A stretch of DNA of 6,495 nucleotides from Paracoccaceae bacterium (GTDB taxonomy: Bacteria; Pseudomonadota; Alphaproteobacteria; Rhodobacterales; Rhodobacteraceae): contig SBFT01000123.1 of NCBI GenBank assembly GCA_006227805.1, positions 1 through 6,495 of the forward strand. Direction: 5' to 3'. A model generated the notes under the pieces. That model had not been told where the DNA came from. It saw only the letters and a list, made by a program, of their open reading frames with translations, and made no database searches. This document shows positions 1 to 5,824 of this stretch, piece after piece (the first letter of the stretch is position 1; each line of letters starts with the position of its first letter). A program made the translations under genes and the position numbers.

Positions 1-1751
1 TCGCGCGATGTGTCCACAACCGGCCGGCACCAGCCCTCGCCCCGGGCCAGGTCGGCCAGCCCTGCGGCGACGTCCAGCTCGGCAAGGGCGCGGGCGGTGG
101 CGAAGATCCGGGCGCCCCGTTCGAGGACCTCGGCCGCAAGGCGATCGAAGAGACGTTTCTCGATCTCCAGAGCCTGCGCCCCGGCATTCAGGATTTTCGT
201 CTCTAATTGGGACAATTCCACCGTGGTGAAGCGCACCTGGTTGGCCGTGGTCTGGCGGTGGATGAAGGTTTCGCTGAGCGGCGCCGACAGCATCCTTTCG
301 GCATGGGTCGAGGTGGTCTCGATGAAGTATCCCAGCACGTTGTTGTGCTTGATCTTCAGCGACGCGATCCCGGTCTGGTCGGAATATTGCTTCTGCATCC
401 GCGCGATCACCGACCGCCCCTCGTCGCGCAGGGTGCGCGCTTCGTCCAGGTCGGGATCGTATCCGGGCGCGATGAAGCCGCCGTCGCGGGTCAGCAGTGG
501 CGGTTCGGCGATCAGCGCCTGGTCGAGAAGATCGATCAGGTCGTCCTGTCCGCCCAGGTCCGCGCGGGCCCGGCCGATCTGGGCGGGCAGGTCGTCCGGC
601 AGGAAACCGGCGATCCTGTCCGCCTGCGTCAGGCCTGCGCGGATCGCGGCCAGGTCACGCGGCCCGCTGCGGCCCAGCGACAGTCGCGACAGCGCCCGGT
701 CCAGATCGGGAACCTTCCGCAGCGCATCCTGGAGGCGCGCGCTCCAATCCCCGTCCGCACACCATTCGATCGCATCGAGGCGATCGTTGATGGCGTCGGG
801 GTCGCGGGCCGGGTTGCCCAGACGCGCCTCGAGCAACCTTGCGCCACCTGCCGTCACAGTGCGGTCAATCGCGTCCAGCAGCGATCCCGCACGCCCGCCC
901 GACAGCGCACGGGTCAGTTCCAGGTTCCGGCGCGTCGCCGCGTCAATTTGGACCACCTGCGAGACAGCTTCGCGCTGCGGCGGGTGCAGGCGCGGCAGGT
1001 TTCCCTTCTGCGTGATGTCGAGGTAATCGACCAGCGCCCCCATTGCCGAGATCTCGGCCCGCCCGAACGGCGCGAAAGCCTCCAGCGTGCCGACGCCGAA
1101 GATATCGCAGAGCCGTTTCTCGGCGGCGGTGCTGTCGAAACTGGCCCGTCCCAGCGTTGTCGTCGAAACGCCGAGATCAGAGGCTAATCGAGCAATGTCG
1201 CCTTCCGCCGCTTCGGTCACGATCAGTTCGGACGGCGCCAGGCGCGCCAGTTCGGGACCCAGTCTGGCGGGGGACAGCGGCATCACGTGAAAAGCCCCGG
1301 TCGAGATGTCGGCCCAGGCCAGCGCGGCATCCTCGCGGACTTCGACATAGGCGGCCAGGAAGTTGTGGCGCCGCGCCTCGAGCAGCGCATCTTCCGTCAG
1401 GGTGCCAGGCGTGACCAGGCGCACGACGTCGCGCCTGACCACAGATTTCGAGCCGCGTTTCTTCGCCTCGGCGGGGCTTTCCAGCTGCTCGCAGACCGCG
1501 ACGCGGAACCCCTTGCGGATCAGGGTCAGCAGATAACCTTCGGCGGCATGAACCGGCACGCCGCACATCGGGATGTCCTCGCCCAGATGCTGGCCGCGCC
1601 GCGTCAGGGCGATGTCCAGGGCCTGCGCCGCGGCCACCGCGTCATCGAAGAACATCTCGTAGAAATCGCCCATCCGGTAGAACAGCAGCGCATCGCCATG
1701 CGCCGCCTTGATCTCCAGATACTGCGCCATCATCGGCGTGATGGTGCCCAA
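1..1751 (-). CDS. mutS: DNA mismatch repair protein MutS, N-terminal two thirds (runs off left edge)
   Basis: MutS recognises mispaired and looped-out bases and, with MutL, starts mismatch repair in the cytoplasm. The reverse strand reads open through 583 codons without a stop. The mismatch-binding motif GDFYEMFFDD sits at residues 28-37, with the Phe-x-Glu pair at F30/E32, the wedge residues of this family. The core domain carries DAATRRNLELT from residue 270, as in other MutS proteins. The last visible residues, WCRPVVDTSR, lie just before the ATPase domain, so Walker A/B and the C-terminus are outside the window; the full protein should be about 870-880 residues. I place the start at TTG 1751, giving MGTITPMMAQYLEIK. 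The TPMM-QYL block is conserved at MutS N-termini and would be cut by starting at ATG 1733 or 1730. A run of six G (1764-1759) lies 7 nt before the TTG and nothing like a ribosome site precedes the ATGs. An in-frame CTG at 1754 is a weaker option. The gene is divergent from maeB. Identity is near certain; the exact start is moderately sure. Confidence 0.96.
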   Translation of the reverse strand, partial: MGTITPMMAQYLEIKAAHGDALLFYRMGDFYEMFFDDAVAAAQALDIALTRRGQHLGEDIPMCGVPVHAAEGYLLTLIRKGFRVAVCEQLESPAEAKKRGSKSVVRRDVVRLVTPGTLTEDALLEARRHNFLAAYVEVREDAALAWADISTGAFHVMPLSPARLGPELARLAPSELIVTEAAEGDIARLASDLGVSTTTLGRASFDSTAAEKRLCDIFGVGTLEAFAPFGRAEISAMGALVDYLDITQKGNLPRLHPPQREAVSQVVQIDAATRRNLELTRALSGGRAGSLLDAIDRTVTAGGARLLEARLGNPARDPDAINDRLDAIEWCADGDWSARLQDALRKVPDLDRALSRLSLGRSGPRDLAAIRAGLTQADRIAGFLPDDLPAQIGRARADLGGQDDLIDLLDQALIAEPPLLTRDGGFIAPGYDPDLDEARTLRDEGRSVIARMQKQYSDQTGIASLKIKHNNVLGYFIETTSTHAERMLSAPLSETFIHRQTTANQVRFTTVELSQLETKILNAGAQALEIEKRLFDRLAAEVLERGARIFATARALAELDVAAGLADLARGEGWCRPVVDTSR

Positions 1752-1889
1752 CAGACTGCCCCCCGGTGTCTTGCCCCGGCAAAGTCTACAAATCCCGTCC
1801 GGGGCGTGAAAGGCGAAAACGCATCGTCGTTGCGGGGCGGTGCCGCGCTGGGCTATGAGGCTTGGACGGCAGGGAGGAACACGCCCAAG
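1752..1889. promoter_or_regulatory. Divergent mutS-maeB intergenic region with candidate maeB promoter and two dyads
   Basis: This 138-bp gap separates two divergent genes and must contain both sets of start signals. For maeB the best candidate is TTGCGG (1830-1835) and TATGAG (1854-1859) with an 18-nt spacer, a partial match to sigma-70 boxes. On the minus strand TAGACT (1788-1783) could be a mutS -10, but no good -35 precedes it. Two short inverted repeats are visible: TTGCC-CC-GGCAA at 1771-1782 and CCCG-TC-CGGG at 1795-1804. Their 2-nt centres are too tight for a stable RNA hairpin, so if they matter they would be protein-binding dyads; in GC-rich DNA they may also be chance. No gene is seen in this stretch. 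Confidence 0.35.
1871..1878 (+). promoter_or_regulatory. Ribosome binding site of maeB
   Basis: AGGGAGGA is a strong purine-rich Shine-Dalgarno sequence, with its GGAGG core ending at 1877, upstream of ATG 1890. The gap of about 12 nt is slightly long. It supports ATG 1890 as the maeB start rather than any position further upstream, where the open frame continues antisense to mutS. Confidence 0.7.
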
Positions 1890-4145
1890 ATGTCCAAGAC
1901 AAAGATCACCCCGGAAGAGGCCCTTGCGTTCCACCTGGAACCCACCCCCGGCAAGTGGGAAGTGACGCCCACCGTTCCCATGACCACCCAGCGCGATCTG
2001 TCCCTGGCCTATTCGCCCGGCGTTGCCGTCCCCTGCGAAGCGATCGCGGCCAACCCCGAGACCGTCTACGACTATACCAACAAGGGCAACCTGGTCGCCG
2101 TGATCTCGAACGGGACTGCCGTTCTGGGTCTTGGCAACCTGGGCGCGCTGGGGTCGAAGCCGGTGATGGAGGGCAAGTCGATCCTGTTCAAGCGCTTCGC
2201 CGACGTGAATTCGATCGATATCGAGCTGGACACCGAGGACCCGGACGAATTCTGCCGCGCGGTGCGCCTGATGGGCCCCACCTTCGGCGGGATCAACCTG
2301 GAAGACATCAAGGCGCCCGAATGCTTCATCATCGAACAGCGCCTGAAGGAGGAGATGGACATCCCCGTCTTCCACGACGACCAGCACGGCACCGCCGTCA
2401 TCTGCGCCGCCGGGCTGATCAATGCGCTGCACATCTCGGGCAAGAAGATCGAGGAGTGCCGGATCGTTCTGAACGGCGCGGGCGCGGCGGGGATCGCCTG
2501 TATCGAGCTTCTGAAGACCATGGGCGCGCGACACGAGAACTGCATCGTCTGCGATACCAAGGGCGTGCTCTACCAGGGCCGCACCGAGGGGATGAACCAG
2601 TGGAAGTCGGCCCATGCGGTGAAGACCGAGTTGCGCAGCCTCGAGGAAGCGATGAAGGGCGCGGACGTGTTTCTGGGTGTCTCGGCAAAGGGGGCCGTGA
2701 CGCCGGACATGGTGGCCAGCATGGCGCCGAACCCGGTCATCTTCGCCATGGCGAACCCCGACCCCGAGATCACGCCGGAAGAGGCACAGGAGATCCGCCC
2801 CGACGCCATCGTCGCCACGGGACGCAGCGATTATCCCAACCAGGTGAACAACGTCCTGGGCTTTCCTTACCTCTTCCGCGGGGCGCTGGACATCCACGCC
2901 CGCGCCATCAACGACGAGATGAAGATCGCCTGCGCCCAGGCCCTGGCCGCCCTGGCGCGCGAGGATGTTCCCGACGAAGTGGCCCTGGCCTATGGGCGCA
3001 ACCTGTCCTTCGGACGGGATTACATCATCCCCACCCCTTTCGATCCGCGCCTGATCCATCGCATCCCCCCCGCGGTGGCCAGGGCCGGCATGGCGACCGG
3101 CGCTGCGCGGCGGCCGATCATCGACATGGAAGCCTACGAGGCCGGTCTGAAATCCCGGATGGACCCGACCGCCAGCATCCTGCGCGGCCTGAATGCGCGC
3201 GCGCGGGCGGCGCAGGCCCGGATGATCTTTGCCGAAGGGGATGATCCGCGCGTCCTGCGTGCGGCCGTGACCTATCAACGCTCGGGCCTGGGGACGGCGG
3301 TCGTCGTCGGGCGACAGGATGACGTGGCGGCCAAGCTCGAGGCCGCGGGACTGGGGGACGCGGTTCCGGAACTCGAGGTCGTGAATGCCGCCAACACTCC
3401 GCATCTCGAGACCTACAAGGCCTTTCTCTACGAAAGGTTGCAGCGCAAGGGCTTTGACCGGCAGGACATTCACCGGCTCGCTGCCCGGGATCGCCATGTC
3501 TTTTCGGCCCTGATGCTGGCCCATGGTCATGGCGACGGTCTGGTGACGGGCGCCACGCGCAAGTCGGCGCATGTGCTGGATCGGATCAATCATGTCTTCG
3601 ACGCCGACGCGGCCCATGGTGCCGCCGGGATCACGGCGATCCTGCAAAAGGGGCGGATCGTCCTGATCGCCGACACATTGGTGCATGAATGGCCCGATGC
3701 CGAGGATCTGGCCACGATCGCCGAACGCGCGGCGGACGTGGCGCGGCACATGGGATTGGAGCCGCGGGTGGCCTTTGTCAGCTTCTCGACATTCGGCTAT
3801 CCGGTGTCCGAGCGCGCCACCAAGATGCACGAGGCCCCTGCGGTCCTCGAGCGCCGCGGCGTCGATTTCGAGTTCGAGGGCGAAATGACCGTGGACGTCG
3901 CCCTGAACGCGAAGGCCCAGGCGCAGTATCCATTCTCGCGCCTGACAGGTCCGGCCAACATCCTTGTCGTGCCGGCGCGCCATTCGGCCAGCATCTCGAC
4001 CAAGCTGATGCAGGAAATGGGCGGCGCCACCGTGATCGGTCCGATCCTGGCGGGCGTCGACAAGCCGATCCAGATCTGTTCCACCGTCTCGACCGCGAAC
4101 GATATCCTGAACATGGCGGTTCTCGCCTCCTGCGAGATCGGCTGA
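1890..4145 (+). CDS. maeB: NADP-type malic enzyme with C-terminal phosphotransacetylase-like domain (MaeB class)
   Basis: Malic enzyme oxidatively decarboxylates malate to pyruvate and CO2 while reducing NAD(P), linking the TCA cycle to pyruvate and supplying NADPH. The product has 751 residues, the usual size of the large bacterial hybrid class. The N-terminal malic domain shows YSPGVAVPC (41-49), GLGNLGALGSKPVMEGK (80-96, with the expected catalytic Lys at 96), the metal-ligand pair E138/D139 in INLEDI, and FHDDQHGTAV (161-170). The dinucleotide fold follows, with NGAGAAG (195-201), ANPDPEITPEEA (288-299) and GRSDYPNQVNN (311-321). From about residue 430 to the end lies a phosphotransacetylase-like domain. 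Its C-terminal part reads VVPARHSASIS (693-703), where true Pta enzymes carry a PDLNTGN-type active-site loop. It is therefore probably not an acetyltransferase; in E. coli MaeB this domain is regulatory and senses acetyl-CoA. NADP rather than NAD preference is inferred from the class, not read from sequence. ATG 1890 (MSKTKITPEEALAFH) is chosen by its ribosome site and family N-terminus. A kinase gene follows three bases later. Confidence 0.96.
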   Translation: MSKTKITPEEALAFHLEPTPGKWEVTPTVPMTTQRDLSLAYSPGVAVPCEAIAANPETVYDYTNKGNLVAVISNGTAVLGLGNLGALGSKPVMEGKSILFKRFADVNSIDIELDTEDPDEFCRAVRLMGPTFGGINLEDIKAPECFIIEQRLKEEMDIPVFHDDQHGTAVICAAGLINALHISGKKIEECRIVLNGAGAAGIACIELLKTMGARHENCIVCDTKGVLYQGRTEGMNQWKSAHAVKTELRSLEEAMKGADVFLGVSAKGAVTPDMVASMAPNPVIFAMANPDPEITPEEAQEIRPDAIVATGRSDYPNQVNNVLGFPYLFRGALDIHARAINDEMKIACAQALAALAREDVPDEVALAYGRNLSFGRDYIIPTPFDPRLIHRIPPAVARAGMATGAARRPIIDMEAYEAGLKSRMDPTASILRGLNARARAAQARMIFAEGDDPRVLRAAVTYQRSGLGTAVVVGRQDDVAAKLEAAGLGDAVPELEVVNAANTPHLETYKAFLYERLQRKGFDRQDIHRLAARDRHVFSALMLAHGHGDGLVTGATRKSAHVLDRINHVFDADAAHGAAGITAILQKGRIVLIADTLVHEWPDAEDLATIAERAADVARHMGLEPRVAFVSFSTFGYPVSERATKMHEAPAVLERRGVDFEFEGEMTVDVALNAKAQAQYPFSRLTGPANILVVPARHSASISTKLMQEMGGATVIGPILAGVDKPIQICSTVSTANDILNMAVLASCEIG

Positions 4146-4148
4146 CGC

Positions 4149-5018
4149 ATGGCGATCTGGAACCTCGGCTCGATCAATTCGGACATGATCTATGCGGTGC
4201 CGCGTCTGCCCGGGCCCGGGGAAACGCTGGCGGCGACAGGTTTCCGGCAGTTCCTGGGCGGCAAGGGCGCCAACATGTCCGTCGCGGCGGCGCGGGCCGC
4301 GGCGCATGTGCTGCATGTCGGGGCGGTCGGTCGGGACGGACGCTGGGCAGTGCAGCGTCTGCTGGAATACGGTGTCGACACCCGCCACATCGCTGAAGTC
4401 GACGAACCCACCGGCCATGCCATCGTCGCCGTGGACACGGATGGGGAAAACCAGATCATCATCTATCCCGGCGCCAACCGCGCGATCCCCGAAGCCCTGG
4501 TCGATGCGGCCCTGTCCCAGGCCAGTCCGGGCGACCTGCTGTTGATGCAGAACGAAACGAACGCCCAGGTCAGGGCCGCAAGACAGGCCTATGACAAGGG
4601 GATGTGCGTCTGCTACGCCGCGGCCCCCTTTCAGCCCGAAGCCGTGCAGGCCCTTTTGCCGATGCTGGACATGCTGATCCTGAACGCGGTCGAGGCGCGG
4701 CAATTGCAGGAGGCCACCGGCCTTGCGCCCGGCGATCTGCCCGCTCCGGACGTCATCGTGACCCGCGGGGCCGAGGGGACCACATGGCTTCATCGGGGCG
4801 AGACCACGGATTTCCCGGCGCGCCCGGTTCAGGCCGTCGATACGACCGGGGCGGGCGACACCTTCACCGGTTATGTTCTGGCGGGCCTCGATCGGGGTCT
4901 GCCGATGCCGCAGGCGATCGCGCAGGCCAACCTCGCCGCGTCGATCATGGTGACGCGGCACGGAACCGCCGACGTCATCCCCGATCTGCGGGATGTGCAG
5001 GACCTGATGGGCGCCTAG
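4149..5018 (+). CDS. PfkB/ribokinase-family carbohydrate or nucleoside kinase, substrate unknown
   Basis: PfkB-family kinases phosphorylate sugars, nucleosides or related small molecules with ATP in the cytoplasm. The 289-residue product is complete and slightly shorter than typical ribokinase (about 305-310). Seen in order are NLGSINSD (5-12), matching the substrate-binding start of ribokinases; GGKGANMSVAAARA (37-50), PfkB signature 1; LLMQNETN, at the equivalent of the ribokinase LLMQ-E segment; LNAVEARQL, the N-x-x-E metal/phosphate motif; VTRGAEGT; and DTTGAGDTFTG (231-241), signature 2, with catalytic base D237 and anion-hole glycines. All catalytic elements are present, so it should be active. 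It resembles ribokinase more than fructokinase or adenosine kinase, but there is no ribose transporter or regulator nearby, so I do not assign rbsK. The start codon lies 3 nt after the maeB stop and no clear Shine-Dalgarno precedes it, which suggests translational coupling to maeB. Its TAG stop overlaps that of msrA on the other strand. Confidence 0.9.
   Translation: MAIWNLGSINSDMIYAVPRLPGPGETLAATGFRQFLGGKGANMSVAAARAAAHVLHVGAVGRDGRWAVQRLLEYGVDTRHIAEVDEPTGHAIVAVDTDGENQIIIYPGANRAIPEALVDAALSQASPGDLLLMQNETNAQVRAARQAYDKGMCVCYAAAPFQPEAVQALLPMLDMLILNAVEARQLQEATGLAPGDLPAPDVIVTRGAEGTTWLHRGETTDFPARPVQAVDTTGAGDTFTGYVLAGLDRGLPMPQAIAQANLAASIMVTRHGTADVIPDLRDVQDLMGA
5015..5018. other. Shared palindromic stop CTAG of two convergent genes
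   Basis: The kinase ends with TAG at 5016-5018 on the plus strand and msrA ends with TAG at 5017-5015 on the minus strand. Both stops use the same self-complementary CTAG, so the coding regions overlap by four bases. There is no room for a terminator between the genes, so each transcript must either end inside, or run antisense into, its neighbour. Confidence 0.93.
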
Positions 5019-5677
5019 CTGCCGGCGAAGGGCGCGGCGCTGCCCCAGAGCTCGCGGACACGCGCATCCCGGCCGCAGGCGTCGCGATACATCTGGTAGG
5101 CGACGGCCTGGCGTCTGGGGCCGAAGCGGGTCAGGATCAGCTTGCTGCCCTTGTAGTAATCCTGGTGATAGGCCTCGGCCGGGTAGAAGGCGCTTTCGGG
5201 CAGGACGGGTGTCACGATCGGCTGACCCAATGCGGCCTGCGCCTCGGCCACGGCCGCCTGGGCCTGTGCCTTCTCATCCGCATCGCCGAAGAAGATCGCG
5301 GTGCGATAGCTGTCTCCGCGGTCGCAGAATTGTCCGCCCGCATCCGTCGGATCGACTGATCGCAGGAACATCGACAGCAACGTCGCCCGCGAGATCACGT
5401 CGGGGTCGAAAATGATCTGCACCGCCTCGTAATGCCCGGAGCCGCCCGCGGTGACCTGTCTGTAGGACGGATTGGCGACGGTGCCGCCCGTATAGCCCGA
5501 AACGACCTCGCGCACGCCGTCCACCTTCTCGAAATCGGCTTCGACGCACCAGAAGCAGCCGCCTGCGACGGTCAGCACGTCGGTCTCGGCGGCATCGGCC
5601 TGATGGGACCTCAGCATCAGCCCCGTGGCGATGAGAATGGCCAGCATGATCGGCTTGATCTGGTCGAAACGGTTCAT
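5015..5677 (-). CDS. msrA: Peptide methionine-S-sulfoxide reductase MsrA, predicted exported
   Basis: MsrA reduces the S epimer of methionine sulfoxide in oxidised proteins back to methionine. The 220-residue product has the catalytic motif GGCFWCVE (39-46), with nucleophile C41 and the conserved Phe, Trp and Glu. GHYEAVQ (81-87), GGQFCDRGDSYRTAIFF (114-130) and YPAEAYHQDYY (165-175) follow. C44 or C201 near the C-terminus are candidate resolving cysteines, reduced by a thioredoxin-like partner. In the DRG-x-QYR(S/T) segment the usual Gln is Ser here. The N-terminus is a plausible Sec signal peptide: a hydrophobic stretch at about residues 9-22 followed by HQADAA, with cleavage near 29-30. 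Mature protein would thus start just before the catalytic domain and act in the periplasm. ATG 5677 is chosen because a near-perfect Shine-Dalgarno precedes it and because it begins the signal peptide; starting at ATG 5764 would add 29 residues of low-hydrophobicity, family-unlike sequence. It is convergent with the kinase gene and divergent from the aminotransferase gene. Confidence 0.95.
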   Translation of the reverse strand: MNRFDQIKPIMLAILIATGLMLRSHQADAAETDVLTVAGGCFWCVEADFEKVDGVREVVSGYTGGTVANPSYRQVTAGGSGHYEAVQIIFDPDVISRATLLSMFLRSVDPTDAGGQFCDRGDSYRTAIFFGDADEKAQAQAAVAEAQAALGQPIVTPVLPESAFYPAEAYHQDYYKGSKLILTRFGPRRQAVAYQMYRDACGRDARVRELWGSAAPFAGS

Positions 5678-5681
5678 GGCG

Positions 5682-5689
5682 CACCTCCT
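5682..5689 (-). promoter_or_regulatory. Ribosome binding site that fixes the msrA start
   Basis: On the minus strand AGGAGGTG is complementary to the 16S rRNA tail over eight bases, with 6 nt between AGGAGG and ATG 5677. This decides the msrA start against the upstream in-frame ATG at 5764, which would place this site inside the coding region. Confidence 0.85.
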
Positions 5690-5811
5690 GACTTGGGAAG
5701 GCTGCGCCCGAAGCCTGCGTCCCGCAATCCCCTGATGGGCTGGGTCACGCTCAGGTGAAGTCATTTTACCGCTTGGCGAGGTCTTCCGCCCCGCCTAGCG
5801 TTCCGCCCGAC

Positions 5812-5817
5812 AGGAGG
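5812..5817 (+). promoter_or_regulatory. Ribosome binding site of the class IV aminotransferase
   Basis: A perfect AGGAGG lies 7 nt before ATG 5825. It supports that start for the following gene. Confidence 0.85.
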
Positions 5818-5824
5818 GGCGCCC

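Larger units (their letters stand above)
5678..5824. promoter_or_regulatory. Divergent msrA-aminotransferase intergenic region
   Basis: This 147-bp gap lies between two divergent starts and should hold both promoters. On the minus strand TAAAAT (5768-5763) is a five-of-six match to a -10 box for msrA, in the only short AT-rich patch here, but the -35 position is GC-rich and unconvincing. On the plus strand TTGGCG (5773-5778) with TAGCGT (5796-5801) at 17-nt spacing is a weak candidate for the aminotransferase. No convincing operator, hairpin or small gene is visible. Confidence 0.35.

Noticed and set aside
10..1187. Long plus-strand open frames (338 and 326 codons) across the mutS region
   Set aside because: They are antisense to an uninterrupted, motif-rich MutS reading frame. 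They overlap each other in different frames and show Arg/Ser/Pro-rich composition typical of high-GC shadow frames.
1287..1889. N-terminal extension of the malic enzyme frame by about 200 codons
   Set aside because: The extension runs antisense to mutS and through the intergenic region and has no family similarity. The ribosome site and the standard N-terminus place the start at 1890.
1862..3244. 460-codon plus-strand open frame inside maeB
   Set aside because: It is a frame-shifted shadow of maeB with Arg/Gly/His-rich low-complexity composition and no recognisable motif.
3689..4396. Open frame spanning the maeB-kinase junction, read as a possible fusion or extra gene
   Set aside because: It is out of frame with both real genes, which are complete and carry all their motifs. 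The composition is that of a shadow frame.
4604..5359. 251-codon plus-strand open frame across the kinase end and msrA
   Set aside because: It is out of frame with the kinase and antisense to msrA, with no motif of its own.
5678..5764. Extended MsrA N-terminus from ATG 5764
   Set aside because: It would bury a near-perfect ribosome site and push a clear signal peptide inside the protein.
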